NCBI RefSeq assembly: GCF_004664715.2
Contig: NC_051070.1
Location: 48,359,956-48,423,955 of the forward strand
Direction of reading: 5' to 3'
Length of the DNA stretch: 64,000 nucleotides
DNA from: Peromyscus leucopus
Lineage: Eukaryota > Chordata > Mammalia > Rodentia > Cricetidae
A model generated the notes under the pieces. It saw nothing but the letters and a program-made list of their open reading frames with translations. It searched no databases and was not told the DNA's origin. This document shows positions 1-11,395 of the stretch, one piece after another; the stretch's first letter is position 1, and the number at the start of each line of letters is the position of its first letter. The position numbers and the translations under genes were made by a program.

Positions 1-102
1 CAGTCTAGAAACTGTACACACATGCCAAGAGGCTTGTCTCCTTGGTTTTTCTCGATCCTGTCAAGGTGATGATTGAAATCAGCCATCACAGGGAGGGGGC
101 AG
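1..102 (-). repeat. ERVL-type (MT2/MLT2-like) LTR fragment, cut by window start
   Basis: The stretch with 'catgccaagaggcttgtctcc' halves and 'gatcctgtcaaggtga' resembles the reverse complement of the rodent LTR family that starts 'ttgtcaacttgacaggatc'. It ends in catcaca near 102. Confidence 0.5.
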
Positions 103-1826
103 AGAAAGGACATCTGGTCACCTACTCTCTGCAAGGGTTTTTCTGTTGAGTGTGACAGTTAAGAAGGGAACAGAAGAGAACATACTTGGCATATTCCAGT
201 AAGGTAATAAAATTCGTTCTGAAATTGATCCCTTCTCTTCCGACTCTTTGAAGAACATTCTGTTTGGTGTGTGTTAGGACCCTATCTCTGAATGGATTCT
301 CTGGACAACTTTCAGCTGCTTTTTGTAGCCACCCCATCCATCAAGCATGGAGCCACATCAAGATGCTCCTCTCCAAGAAGAAACCCTGACTGTGAGACCG
401 GCCCCAACACCACGAAGTCATCATGAACTCAAGCGCTGTCTCCTCGAATGGTCATGCAAAGGTTAATCTTTTAAGTTCCCTCTTCCTCTGTCTTATTGGT
501 AACAGGATGTCTGTCACACAAGAGACAGGAAACAAAAACCATGGAAATTGAAGGCAGAGGGAGAAGCATTCACTCATGACAGTAAAAAGTATTTAGGCGA
601 GATCTGGTGATCTGAATGTACCCGTGAGACTTCTTTGAAACACAAAAAGATCCCCACTCCGTGCACACAAGTGCCCCTGCCCACAACCCTTTAGCCTCTA
701 GCTGACCAAGACAACGTGGGTCAGAGCCTGCTGATAGATGTTTTGTAACGACAGCAAGAGGTCACAAGCCACCCATCGTGGAGTATGAGCGAGAGCTGAA
801 CAGCAAGATGGTTCAGCCATCGTGGAAGCCTCTAACTACAGTGCCTAAAGACAAACGGGTGTCTGTGTCAGGATTGTGTTTTCTTTCTGTTTGTTTGTCT
901 TGCTCTTCATTTTTCTTTCATCCTCTGCCCCAGAGTGACCATCCATCTGTCAGTCAGCTCCAGGCAATGCCGCTGACTTGGAAAACCAGCTATGAAACAA
1001 GAGCAATGAGAGGGATGACTTCCGGGCTCCCATTCAACCCAGAAGAGACATCCAAGGACCACAGACAAAGTCCTGCGGCACAAACAGAACACACGAATGG
1101 AACCAGAAGGCCCCGCTGGAACCAGAGGCACATTCCTATTACTTTCTAAGACCCTGGAATTAGATTCTCGATATGAACTCTAGAATTGGAGTGCTATAAT
1201 ATGTGCTGGTTTGCTCATTTCTTTGGAACCCTACATAAAATTCTTTCTGCAAGGGGTGAGTGGTTAACTGTTCCAAACCGATCACTTTGCTCTAAAATTG
1301 GGCAGCTCTTCAGTGTTCTGAGTGTTTTAGTCTCTGTGCTTGATGTAAAAGCATCTTGTGTTCCTTGTTTGGTGGCATAGCTGTGGATGTTGAGGGGGAG
1401 ATCAATCAGCACCCTGGAATCCTAAACTGAATCTGCTTCTGAGCAGCCTGGAATAAATGCAGTCTTTCTGGAAACTGCAGCAAGTCTGGAATGGGGTGAG
1501 GAGCAATTTAATGATCATGATTTTGTTAGACCTGTGGCAGAATGATCAAACAAAAAGTAAGATAAATAAATAAATGATTTTAAAGTGTTTTGAGAGTAAG
1601 ACTCATAATAAAATAACTGGAGCTGCAATCAGCAACGTAGGTGTTAGGGTTCACGGCACGGTTCAGATAGAGAGCTTGCCTAACAGTACCATGGGTGTCC
1701 TTCCCTACACCTCAGAAAGGAGGACGGGAGGGAGAAAAAAGAAGAGAGGGAAAGAGAGAGACAGTGGAAAGGAAAGAGAACGAGGAAAAAAGGAAAGGTT
1801 GGTAAAAGAGAAAAATCAAATGTAAG
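103..1826. other. Unassigned intergenic stretch
   Basis: No gene or clear repeat is seen. It holds short open frames only, including a 123-codon + frame at 778-1149 with no recognisable domain. A purine-rich run at about 1725-1815 is followed directly by an old B1. Confidence 0.5.
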
Positions 1827-1970
1827 TGATGTGCTAACTCACTCTTGTAATCTAGCACTTTGGAGGCTGAGTAAGGGATCATTGTGAGTTCAAGGCCAGC
1901 TTGGGGTACAAAGTAAGTTCCAAGTCAACCCAAGCAGCAATGAGACTCTACTTCAAATTAAAAAAATCGA
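1827..1970 (+). repeat. Old B1-family SINE
   Basis: The order of cues is right for B1: 'tgtaatctagcactttggaggctgag', 'gagttcaaggccagc', and an A-rich end. Divergence is high, as in early B1/PB1 copies. Confidence 0.65.
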
Positions 1971-2203
1971 CAAAAGAGTAGACATAAAAATACATATGGT
2001 TTATTCTATTTATATTGCATTCAAAAGAGATAATCCCCAACTCTATTTTTTGAGGGATGTATAGGACTATACACTGTAAACATGGTACAGAGGGCAGCGT
2101 TCCCACTGTGGGCCAGGGTTTGGCCAGGCTGTGGCTGTGTAGAGGTGAGGACTGGGGAGGCTGTAGCAATCTCCTAGTATCTGAGACGTAGCTACATGGG
2201 CGT

Positions 2204-2450
2204 GCTGTGGTCTGAAGGACTTAATCCCTAATGCAGCAGGTGGAATATTGGGCTTATTGGCAAGTATTTAGGTCATGAGGGTTCCGAGAAGAGGGCTCAT
2301 CAGAACGTGTTTGTTCCCTCCCTATCTGCCCTGTGAGGATGCAACAAGAAGGCCCTTACCAGTGGGTGCATGCTGGCCCCTGGACCTCAGACTTCCCATT
2401 CCCATAGTGTGAACTGATACTTAAAAGTTCTTCAGAAACCAACCAGCCCC
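2204..2450 (+). repeat. MaLR (MLT1/MST-like) LTR fragment
   Basis: Matches recalled MaLR order in sense: 'tgtggtctgaa', 'aggtcatgagggt', 'ctgtgaggatgcaac.agaaggc', 'cctcagacttccca', 'gtgtgaactga'. An ancient mammalian insertion. Confidence 0.55.
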
Positions 2451-2696
2451 AGGTGAGCAGACAAAACAAGCTATTTGCTATGTAATTATTAAACAGTATA
2501 CACATGCTTTATGGACTTTTTCTTGCAGTATGTCTTGTGTTGTAAGGGGTTTTGTTGTTGCTTTTAGAATATGAGATGGAAACATTAATGAGCTCTAGGA
2601 AGACAAGCACTCTCTCCTGGGTGAGATAGGATGATGCTTCTCGATATTTGTGACCTGCACTCTGGGGCTCGCCCAAGTGAGACTCTTTGTCAGGTA

Positions 2697-3110
2697 CTAT
2701 TCTCCTCTCTGTGACAAAATAACAGACCAATGAAAGGGAGGAAGGCTTTATTACACCTTGTAGCTGCAAGGGAATTCCAGTACTCCTGGAAAGGAAGACA
2801 TGGCAGAACCCACAGTGGCATTGATGCAGCAGAAGCATGTAGTGGCAGCTTGTTCACACATCAGATGGGACACAGGGAAGGCAGCTATGCAGGGAATGGA
2901 GCCATGCAGGGAAGGGAGTCATGCAGAGAATGGAGCCATGCAGGGAAGGGAGTCATGCAGGGGAGGGGTGGGCATAACCCTCCAAGGCCCAGCCTTAGAG
3001 CCTACATCTATCACTCAGGCCCCAGATCCTTGAGGCCCAAGCACCCACGCTGGAGACCAGATATTCAAAGCACAGGTTTGGCAGGTGTATGTCAAACCCC
3101 AGTGGGGACA
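2697..3110 (-). repeat. ERVL-type LTR, antisense, with internal minisatellite
   Basis: 'ctgtgacaaaataacagacc' and 'ggaaggctttatta' match the reverse complement of the rodent MT2/MLT2-like LTR 3' end. Homology fades after the minisatellite at 2887-2965, so the right boundary is uncertain. Confidence 0.45.
2887..2965. repeat. Short minisatellite, unit about 34 bp
   Basis: Alternating 17-base modules 'atgcagggaatggagcc' and 'atgcagggaagggagtc' run for about five modules, giving a 34-bp higher-order unit repeated more than twice. The motif keeps an open frame on +, by chance in my view. Confidence 0.8.
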
Positions 3111-3489
3111 TCCCCTCTGCTTGTCACTTTGTTTGACTTCTCTCATCATGGCCATACAAGATTGAACTTTCTCCATTTGTCTTTGTTACTTAAATCATCA
3201 GTCACAAGGGTGGAAGTCCCTGTGTTTGTGTCCCAGAGCTGAGCTGCCAGAGAAAAGCACCACAATGTGGTTTGCTTAAAATAGCATAAATGTCTTCTCT
3301 CCCGTTCTGGAGAGGGAAAGTGTAAAATCAGGTCCTGGGCAAGGCTGGCAAGTGAGCCACCATCATTCTCTGAGGGAGAATCTGCTCCATGCCTCTATCC
3401 TAGTTTCTTGTGGTCGCCAGTAGTCTTGGGTGATCCCTGGCTTTGGACAGACTCCAATTTCCGTATCTAACTTCATATCATGTGGTCTT

Positions 3490-3816
3490 TGTGGAGGTTT
3501 GAATCATTTCTGGCCCCATAGACTCATATGTTTGCACACTTAGTCTCAGTGATGAACTGTTTAGAAAGGATTAGGATGTGTGGTCTTGTTGGAGGAGGTG
3601 TGTCTGGGGTGGGTTTTGCGGGTTTTGAACACCCCTGCTAGGTCCAGTGTCTTTCTCTCTCTGCCCGCTGCCTATGGATCAGGATGTAAAGCTCTCAGCT
3701 ACTGCTCCAGTGCCATGCCTGAGTACTTTAAGCAAGGCCCCAGTTAAATACTTTCTTTTATAAGAGTTGCCTTGGTCATGGAGTCTCTTCACAGCAACAG
3801 AACAATAACTAAGACA
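3490..3816 (+). mobile_element. Solo ERVL-type LTR with 5-bp target duplication
   Basis: A 327-bp element begins TGTGGAGGTTTGAATC and ends CTAAGACA (TG...CA). The 5-base duplication gtctt flanks it exactly (3485-3489, 3817-3821), as expected for an ERVL/MaLR-type integration. No internal retroviral sequence remains, so it is a solo LTR. Confidence 0.7.
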
Positions 3817-3850
3817 GTCTTCCTCTCTAATGTGTTTCTCTATGTTCAAA

Positions 3851-3861
3851 TCTCTCTCTCT

Positions 3862-3915
<54 letters not shown>
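3851..3915. repeat. (CT)n microsatellite
   Basis: About 30 CT units with one TTTT interruption near 3863. Confidence 0.95.
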
Positions 3916-3916
<1 letters not shown>

Positions 3917-3939
3917 CTTTTTCTTATCCTCTTCTGTGA

Positions 3940-4045
3940 TTCCCCCCTTCTTTTTTTCTAAAACCAAGTCTTGCTATGTAGTCCAGGATGGCCTCAGCCC
4001 CCATCCCATGGGGGATTATAGGCATGTGCTAGCATGCCTGGCTTC
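3940..4045 (-). repeat. B1-related SINE relic
   Basis: 'aagtcttgctatgtagtccagg' followed by 'gggattataggcatgtgct' is the reverse complement of a B1 missing its middle. Confidence 0.5.
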
Positions 4046-4210
4046 AAAGTCCTCTCTAAGGACAGTCATCACTGAGTACACCCTAATGTAGCATGGCACT
4101 ATCGCAACTTGATTACATCAGTAAAAACTCTGTTTCCAAATAGGGTCATGACCAAAAGTGGGCTGGGTTATGACTTTAGCATGTGGAGGAGGAGTCAATT
4201 CAACCCACAA

Positions 4211-5283
4211 TGTCATCTAAAGGAGTGGGAGAAACCAGTGGCCTCAGGGTGGAGACCGATGGCCAGGGAAGGAGTCCTGTGTTCACTCCAGCCTGCTCCT
4301 GCTGTCCCTGCTTGTGTTTGTGTTCATGGTACTTGTGGCACACTTCCCATCTGATGAGCACCTCATTTTTGTGGTACACCTCACACACCCACATTGCTGA
4401 TTGTGAGGCTACAATCTCTTCTCGTCTTTGGAGAGATGAGAAACACTCTCTAGACCAGTTGGAGATTGTGCAACATCTTCTCTCCTCTAGTCAAGGCCTC
4501 GAGCTTTGTTCTCTTGACTTTCTCCAGCTTCCACTCAAGCAGGACTTGTCCTTGTACCTCACTGCTGTGGGGTGGTTAGCACTAAGGACATCCTGGGCAC
4601 ACAGGGGCAGATGGCTCTCATCCTGGCTCTCGCTGGCTTTGCCTCTCCCTTCCAGTCTGGTCTTGTGTCCTCTGTTGGCAGAGAATAACAGTGAGATGTA
4701 TTTACTGCTTTGCTAAAGCTGTGGGATGTTCCAGCTTATTTTTATCCAAGTCCAACACTCTGATTTACTCAGGAAGTAGTGTGGTTTTGTGATGTAGGTA
4801 AAATCAAAAGAAATGTTCTGCTCCTTGGAGCCACACCTAAGTGGCCACACTGTGGTCTGAGATAATCATAAACCTCAGGATAACACAGCTGAGACCTGGA
4901 GTGGCCCTGCCTTGAACTGGGCTTGCGCGTATATCTGGAGCATCGGCTCCTAGCCCAGGGTGTAGATGTAACCAACCACCACACCAGGGTCCCTGAGAAG
5001 AGCCTGTATTGAGCTGTCTCCACTACCTCTCTCCTGCCCTCCCTTCTGCCACACCACAGTGGGGTCCCCACACTTTGTAGAAAGGCTTTCTGAAGACTGT
5101 CAGGGCAATGGCATGGCCAGCTTTTAGAGACGGCACCCAGTAGACTGGATACCATTTAGCCTGGCCACATTGAGTTCTAGAGAAGATGTAGGCCTGGAAC
5201 GCTCAAGCATTGCTGGTGGGTAGGTGGGGATACAACTCTCAAACAGGGAAAAGTGTGGTCACCTGGGACTCCACTCTGCTTGG

Positions 5284-5287
<4 letters not shown>
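4211..5287. other. Unassigned intergenic stretch
   Basis: No repeat I can name. It has open frames of 177 codons (+, 4183-4716) and 128 codons (-, 4769-5155), but neither has a recognisable domain, and their composition looks non-coding. Confidence 0.45.

Positions 5288-5328
<41 letters not shown>
5288..5328. repeat. (CA)n microsatellite
   Basis: About 20 uninterrupted CA units, immediately before the antisense LTR at 5345. Confidence 0.95.
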
Positions 5329-5332
<4 letters not shown>

Positions 5333-5344
5333 CAGACTTTTTCA

Positions 5345-5666
5345 TTGAGACTGTTGGCTTCCCAATAATGACATGGAGACTTATTATTAATTATGAATGT
5401 TTGGCTGATAGCTTAGGCTTGTTTTTAACTAGCTCTTAGATCTTAAATTAACCCCTTTCAATTAATTGACTTTCTGCCTCATGGCTTTATTACCTCCTGT
5501 CCGTAGTGCCTAGCCTGCTTGTTCTGCAACCCTTGGCATCTCTGCCTTCTTCTTCCCAGTGTTCTCTCTGCCCAGAAATCCTGCCTAGCCATTGACCATT
5601 CAGCTTTTTATTAAACCAATCAGAGTGACACATCTTCACAGTGTACAAAAAGATTATCCCACAACA
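5345..5666 (-). mobile_element. ERV2-like LTR, antisense, truncated
   Basis: The + strand ends 'gattatcccacaaca', the reverse complement of a TGTTGTGGGATAATC start, and has 'ccattgaccattcagctttttattaaaccaatcag', the same U3 layout seen at 21520, 32207 and 59280. Its 3' end (left side) is missing. Family resembles the mys/ERVK-type LTRs of cricetids; assignment is tentative. Confidence 0.6.
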
Positions 5667-5788
5667 CATAAACACACACGTCTTTTAATGACACACTTGG
5701 CAACCTCACTCTTTTATTGTGGTGCTATGCACACACAGCCCTCTCTGAGCAATGCACCTAGCAACCTCTGACTTCTGCCTGCATTGAG

Positions 5789-5791
<3 letters not shown>

Positions 5792-5835
<44 letters not shown>
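5792..5835. repeat. (CA)n microsatellite
   Basis: About 22 CA units ending in catgcacacacc. Confidence 0.95.
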
Positions 5836-5837
<2 letters not shown>

Positions 5838-6479
5838 CACACACCATTCTCTAAATAATGGTGTATATTTCTCCACCCCTAACAATCAAATTTAGATGGT
5901 TCCTATTCAAGTTTATTCCCAATGTATCTGGGTAGGGAGAATAGAAAAGCTGATCCGACCTGAATTGGTCTAGGATGAATACTCAGTCACTAAGGCAAAC
6001 GGTCTTTCAAGTGAACTGTTAGGGAGAATCCCCTATTTTACCACCTTATGCCTATTTATAATTAGGCATGGATATGATGGGAAGAGAGATGCACTATAGA
6101 AAAATGATTACACGACCTAACCTATCAATCAAAACAGAAAATCACACAAACCAGGCCCCATACTAACAAACTCCTCCTTCTTTTGAACCACAAAAAAGGA
6201 AGATCCAAACTGTATAATTGAATACCTTCACTCACGTGGCCCACTGTCAATCTTGATGGTGTTATTCATTGTAGTCTATACTATCATTTCACTCTGAACA
6301 AAGTTGTCTCGCTGCTTTTGCAAATCTGGGTGAGCTCCTGTTTTCATTTCTTTAGATAAGAGGCCAACAACTTGGAAATACTTGAACTGGACACTCTGAC
6401 AGACAATGGTATGCGATCATCTTGGGGTTTGGGCTTTCAGACATGGGACTGGAGAGGGGGGGACAACCATTCAGCCCAT
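5836..6479. other. Unassigned AT-rich stretch
   Basis: Nothing identifiable. It separates a CA repeat from the ancient L1 at 6480; it may be diverged L1 or ERV but no diagnostic words are visible. Confidence 0.4.
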
Positions 6480-6920
6480 TGCATAACGTGTTATACAAAG
6501 GCCCAGCCATGGGTGCTCAGAGCAACCTTCCTTGTAATAGCCACAGCTGGAAGCAACTTGAATAGAGTAACAGCTCTATCCACACAACGAATGAGCCATT
6601 GGGCCATTAAAATACACTCTGAGAACGGTCACAGCCTCAAAATAATTAGGCTGAGTGAACAACATGAAAGAAGCCAGAATGTGAAAAATGCCAAATACAC
6701 ACTACGTGATTGCATTCACACCAAATTCTGAAAATGCAAAACAATGTCCAATAGTGACAGAAACCAAACCAGTCATTGCCTGGGAAGGAAGGCCAAGGAA
6801 AGATGTAAAAGACAGATTACAAGGGAGTAGGCGATGGCAGAAGTACTCATTATCTTAATTGTGGAGACAGTTTGGGAGTATGCGCAGTATCCAGTGTATC
6901 AAACAATACACTTAAATGTG
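6480..6920 (+). repeat. Ancient L1 (L1M-type) 3' end, sense
   Basis: Follows the order of the mammalian L1 ORF2 tail and 3' UTR: 'taatagccacagctggaagcaac', 'gagccattgggccattaaaa', 'gctgagtgaac..gaaagaagccag', 'tgattgcattcacaccaaattctgaaaatgcaaaac', 'cattgcctggga'. Many substitutions and no intact frame. Confidence 0.75.
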
Positions 6921-6924
6921 TGTG

Positions 6925-7258
6925 CTTCAGAGGCCAAGGAGATGGCTCATGACCATGCCACGCAAGTCCAGTGACCAGAATTTGAAACCTCGGCATCCAC
7001 GTGGTGAGCATGTCCACCCACCTGCGGTCCTAGCACTGGGGAGGTGGAGACAAGGGATCCCTGAGGCAATCTGGCCAGCTAGACTGCTGAATCAGCAAGC
7101 TCTGGGTTCAAGTGAGGCACCCTGCTTCAATGCATAAGATAGAGAGACACTGAGGAAGACAGTCAGCATCAACCTCTAGCCTCTACCTGCACACACATGT
7201 GCACCCACACACAAGAACATGCATACACACCAGATTATCTTAAATTAAAAATAAAAAT
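6925..7258 (+). repeat. B4/RSINE1-type SINE
   Basis: A tRNA-like head, then 'ctggccagctagactgctgaatcagcaagctctgggttcaag', then 'cctctagcctctacctgcacacacatgtgcac' and an A/T-rich tail. Nearly full length. Confidence 0.75.
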
Positions 7259-7786
7259 AAATTAATGTATATTTTTTAAAAAACTAGCAACACACTCAAA
7301 TTTTAGTCTATGTTATAAGTGAGGCTTTGAAGGCAGAGAGGCCAGTTGCATAGACTGTGTAACTAGTGAACCTCAGAGCCTGGGGATTCCAATACTGTGT
7401 TTTCCACAACACTCTCTGGAATTCAGTGTTGTCCAGGAGCATGCTTTTCAGTCTATCCATTAATTAGTGTGAGAATGAGGGTATCTGGGTCGTGATGGTT
7501 CCTTGTAGCATCTAAATAAAATTTTTAAATCTACCAAAATGTTTTGTACATATATGCCTGCAGATATATGTGCAGATACAGCTGAAACGTCTGGCCTAAG
7601 ACTATAGCTATCTGCCAAGAAGAGAGAGCAACAGAGTGAGGAACTGGAAAGCAAGAACCCAAAGCCATCATCTGTTTTGCTTTGTGGGAATTTGTTTTTT
7701 GAGTCATGTGACTTGGAGCAAGAATGATTGGTCTCTGAGTTCATCTTCTGTTCTGTTCATTGGTTGGGAGGAATGCTGTCATGATC
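7259..7786. other. Unassigned stretch
   Basis: AT-rich DNA with no gene or repeat I can support. Confidence 0.4.
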
Positions 7787-7843
7787 AGATCCCAGTCTGT
7801 GCAAGCTGGGAAGTTCTCTGTCACTGAGCTACAGCCCCAGCCC
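7787..7843 (-). repeat. ID-type SINE fragment
   Basis: 'gtcactgagctacagccccagccc' is the reverse complement of the tRNA-Ala-like ID head. Confidence 0.6.
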
Positions 7844-7894
7844 TTTGTGTCCCTCTTTTCTGTCTTTCTTTTCCTCCCCTCCCCCCTCTCTGAT

Positions 7895-8025
7895 TTTGTG
7901 TTTTTGTTGTTGTTATTTTGTTTTGTTTTTTGAGACAGGTAAGCCTAGGCTGGCTTGGAACTTGGGATCTTCCTTCGTCTGCCTCCGAGGACTGGGATTT
8001 CAGATGAGCTCAATTGCTTTATCAG
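7895..8025 (-). repeat. B1 SINE, degraded
   Basis: T-rich lead, 'ttttttgagacaggtaagcc', 'aggctggcttggaactt', 'ctgcctccgaggactggga'. The distal third is lost. Confidence 0.65.
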
Positions 8026-8106
8026 TTCCTCTAGCCTTAGCCTCTTCACACACTCACATTGGAGGAACAAGGCAATGCTTTAGTACTCTGGTTACCATGA
8101 CCACAG

Positions 8107-8228
8107 GGAATTGGTGCCAGGACACATATGGCTACTGAAATCCAGGAGACACTCAAGTCTTTTCTAAAAATAAATATGTATGGCTACCGAAATCCAGGAG
8201 ATACTCAAATCCTCTAAAAATAAATTTA
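8107..8228. repeat. Imperfect tandem duplication, unit about 57 bp
   Basis: Two copies of a unit beginning 'tatggctac(t/c)gaaatccagg' and ending 'ctaaaaataaa' lie head to tail with a few substitutions and a small indel. Confidence 0.85.
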
Positions 8229-8267
8229 GTATCTACACAGAACCCAAACTCATCTTCTCAAAAATCA

Positions 8268-8394
8268 TTTTTTTTAGGGTCTCACATGCTGCCCTTGAAC
8301 TCCCTATGTATCTGAGGCTGCTGTTGAACCCTTGATCTTCCTGCCTCTACCATCTGGGTGTGGGGATTATAGGTATGCGCCACCATGTCTGGCT
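8268..8394 (-). repeat. B1 SINE, old
   Basis: 'tagggtctcacatgctgcccttgaactc' to 'ggattataggtatgcgccaccatg' in reverse-complement B1 order. Confidence 0.7.
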
Positions 8395-8651
8395 TTCCCT
8401 TATACTGAAATCATCCCTGGATTACTCAGAACGCCTAGTAAAATGTGGGATCTGTGTAAGTGGCTGTTACACCATGTGGTTTAGTGAAGGCTGGCAAGAA
8501 GTGTGTGCAGGCTCAGTTACAGTTTAAAGAACATCTTTGAGTCATGATTGATTGAATCTGTAGATACAGAATGTAACAGACAAAGAGGATCTACTGCAGA
8601 ATTTTTGCCTCTTCTTTGCTTCTAACATGAATTTCTGTCTCGCTTTTCGAT

Positions 8652-8810
8652 TGGCATATCCAATGAGCATTTATTGTGCCCTGTGCTGAGCCTTGGCTGA
8701 ATGGGAGTGAGTAGTTACTGGTCTCAAGACAGAAACTGCCCTCATGGATCACAGCTGCTAATGAAGAGTTCAGATGAACTAAGACAAGTTACCAGGCAGC
8801 CCTTAGAGAA
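8652..8810 (-). repeat. Possible L2-era ancient repeat
   Basis: 'gcatttattgtgccctgtgctgagcc' and 'gaaactgccctcatggatcac' recall the reverse complement of an L2 3' end. Very diverged. Confidence 0.35.
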
Positions 8811-8825
8811 TAGGAAGATAAATCA

Positions 8826-8974
8826 TTTTAATTTAAATTTTAAATCTTTCTTGAAAATTTCATACATGAGTACAGTATTTACATCATTTCCACCTTTCCT
8901 TCTTCACCCTCCAACTCCTTCTGCCTCCCTCTACTCTCTCAAGTTAGTGACTTCTTTAATTATTATTGATACAC

Positions 8975-9019
<45 letters not shown>

Positions 9020-9110
9020 GCTCAATCTGTTAGTGTTGCTGGTATTTATATGTGTTCAGAGCTGATCGATAAGATTATATAACCTATTATCAAGGTACTG
9101 ATGCTTAAGT
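8826..9110 (-). repeat. L1 3' UTR end, antisense, with (CA)n
   Basis: 'aattttcatacatgagtacag', 'ctccaactccttctgcctccc', 'gacttctttaattattattgat' then a CA run (8977-9016) match the reverse complement of rodent L1 3' ends, which often carry such CA runs. Confidence 0.7.
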
Positions 9111-9124
9111 ACCCTTTTGCGTAC

Positions 9125-9537
9125 TGGCTAGATTTTTGCCAACTTGACACAAGCTAAGATCATCTGGAATGAGGGAATCTCAATTGAGAAAATGCTCCCA
9201 ACAGATTGGCCTGTAGGCAAGTCTGTGGGGGCATTTTCTTGATTAATGATTGATGTAGGAGGACCCACCTCACTTGGAGTGGTACCACCTGTGGGCAGGT
9301 GGTCCTGGGTGCTATGAGAAAGCAGGCTGGGCAAGCCGTGGACAGTAAAGTCAGTCAGCAACATTCCTCCATGGCTTCTGCTTCAGTTCCTTTCTCCAGG
9401 TTCCTGCTCTCAGCTCCTGACTGGACTTCCCTGGATGATGGACTATGATTGTGATGTGTAAGCTAAACCAACCATTTCTTCCCCCATTGCTTTTGGTCAT
9501 GATATTTTATTACAGCGATTGAAAGCAGACTAGAACA
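9125..9537 (+). mobile_element. ERVL-type (MT2/MLT2-like) LTR, sense
   Basis: Begins 'tggctagatttttgccaacttgacacaagct', passes 'gattggcctgtaggcaag', 'ttttcttgattaatga', and ends 'ttattacagcgattgaaagcagactag'. Same family as 37186 and 46680. Solo LTR; no clean target duplication found. Confidence 0.6.
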
Positions 9538-10115
9538 CCTTGAAAGATGAGCAGCTGGTTTTCTGGGGTGTCAATGAGACACAAAGACATGGAGAAAATA
9601 AGAGAGGGGGGACCAGAGGAAAAGACATGGGATGAATCATGAATTCTTCTGGCCTTGACCTTTTTGAGATTGTGGGATTATAAAAGAGTTTTCATCTCTG
9701 ATCTCATTATGCGTTTTGCATTGAAGCTCATATAGGGAGATTACAACCACCTAACTGCACCTTTAGTCCGTGAAATACTCCGATATGAAGTTGCTAAGAG
9801 ACAGGGCCAGTGATGGCAGCAGTGGGTCTCAAGGAAGCAATTCTCCCAGGTCATGAGTTTGCTGGATACAAATGTCCCAGCATCCCGGAACCGCATTGCA
9901 TTTGTCGTTCAGGTGGAAGACCACAAGAGGGCGCCAGACTTCACCGTTCTTTCTTACAAACAGCTACCAGGCATAATAAAATTGGGCCATATAGTTCAAG
10001 GTGGGAAAGGCCTTACTCTTTAACCTGTGCCTCTGCTCTCTAATAAAATTGTAAACACATGTCTTCATATTATTTTTCATGAATGTGGATATTAATATTT
10101 GTTTTCCAAACTGAG

Positions 10116-10117
<2 letters not shown>
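9538..10117. other. Unassigned stretch
   Basis: No gene. A CTCF-like element lies at 9921-9934. Confidence 0.4.
9921..9934 (+). promoter_or_regulatory. CTCF-like motif
   Basis: CCACAAGAGGGCGC differs from CCASYAGRKGGCRS at one position (A for Y). The surrounding words recall the CTCF-bearing part of rodent B2/B3 SINEs, though no full SINE is recognisable here. Confidence 0.4.

Positions 10118-10163
<46 letters not shown>
10118..10163. repeat. (CA)n microsatellite
   Basis: About 23 uninterrupted CA units. Confidence 0.95.
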
Positions 10164-10165
<2 letters not shown>

Positions 10166-10689
10166 ATCAATTTTTGCATTTGTATTCTGGCCTAATGTAG
10201 CCAATGAATTAAGTAATTAAACTTCCAAGTTGTTTCTTAATACTCACCCAGCCTGAGTAGCCTATGCCTGCCCATAAGTGGTTTGTGTGTTTATTTGTCC
10301 ACTTAGCAAATCTTCCATCAGGTTTTACTGGGTGTAGGCAAGCTGCTTGGTGGTGAAACATCCATACGAAGCCATGGGGCCTGCCCTCGAAGAGTTTATC
10401 ATCAGGGTTGAAGCACAGACAGACAGACAAAGAAGGAGTGGGCAGTGCTCTGAGGGAGTGTTTCAATGCAGTAAGGGCACTGGGAAGGGCCTGAGTCACT
10501 GGTGTCTGTGTGTCCCTGAAACCCTGGCTGTTGGTGGCATAGAGATAAGAGTCCCTGGAAACTGTGACCTCAGCTTCAGGTTGGTCCTGCCTGGGCCTCT
10601 ACCTCAGTTTACCCGCAGAGTTGAAGCTGTTGTTCTCAACAATCTGTGAGACTCTATCCCTGACATCAAACAGACCATTTCAAAGGCTC
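10164..10689. other. Unassigned stretch
   Basis: No supported gene; open frames of about 100 codons overlap on both strands without domains. 'gggcctgccctcgaagag' near 10379 may be an L2-era relic. Confidence 0.4.
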
Positions 10690-11060
10690 TTTCATTTTTA
10701 TTGTGGTCAAACATGTACATATTTACAATCATTCGAATGTGGATGTGTGTGTGTGTTTGGACTGCCACACCACTGATCCTAAGCTGTTTTAAAGTGTGAG
10801 GTTCCGTGGCATTCAATGCAACCACCACCACTTCTAGAACTTTCCCCTTGACTCAAACTGAAACTGTATGCATCAAACAGGAACACCCTCCACCCCATCC
10901 CCCAGCCCTTACTTCTCCTCCACCTCCTGGAACTGCCGCTCTGCCTTTTCTAGCTCAATATGATTGCTCCAGGTACCACATGTGAGCAGGGTCATGGGGT
11001 GTTTGCCCTCCCGTGTATGGTCTATTTCACTTAGCACAGTTTCTGCTTGCTCCCGTGTTC
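10690..11060 (-). repeat. Ancient L1M-type element, antisense
   Basis: Reverse-complement order of mammalian L1M: 'ttattgtggtcaaacatgtacat', 'taaagtgtgaggttccgtggcattca', 'caaccaccaccacttctagaac', 'ccccatcccccagccc', 'tctatttcacttagcacag'. Confidence 0.75.
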
Positions 11061-11264
11061 TTATTCCGTTTACACTGTTGTGGCAAAGTATCATAGATGT
11101 GGGGGAGGCAGAGGGGGGGCTTATAAACAGAATTCATTTCTCGTAGCTTTGAAATGTCCAAGATCGAGGTCTTCACATGTGGAAGGGACCAATGAGCTCT
11201 TGGTTCCTTCCTTCCTTCCTTCTTTCCATCCTTTCCTTCTATGATTTCGTTATTTATTTTGTCT

Positions 11265-11395
11265 TCATACACATGTCAGAGAACAGCTCTCTGGAATCAG
11301 TTCTCTTCTTCCACCATGTAGATCTCAGGAATTGAACTCGGGTCTTCAGGCTTGGCAGCAGGCACTTTTACCCTTCGGACCAGCTTGTTGGTCCT
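11265..11395 (-). repeat. B3/B4-type SINE inside the MaLR
   Basis: 'ccaccatgtagatctcaggaattgaactcgggtcttcaggcttggcagcaggcactttta' is the reverse complement of a B3/B4 head; a CTTC run precedes it. Confidence 0.7.

Larger units (their letters stand above)
3250..4210 (-). repeat. MaLR-like (MLT1-type) LTR, antisense, split by later insertions
   Basis: The left part (about 3250-3484) and right part (about 4060-4210) read as one antisense MLT1-like LTR: 'cgttctggagagggaaagt'-type start, then 'aacttgattacatcag', 'ctgtttccaaatagggtca' and 'ttcaacccaca'. The middle is occupied by an ERVL LTR, a CT repeat and a B1 relic. Confidence 0.5.

Noticed and set aside
2730..3242. 170-codon plus-strand frame
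   Set aside because: Its regularity comes from the 17-base minisatellite modules; the rest is LTR-derived.
4183..4716. 177-codon plus-strand frame
   Set aside because: No domain, Leu/Ser-rich, lies partly in a MaLR LTR; no splice or promoter support.
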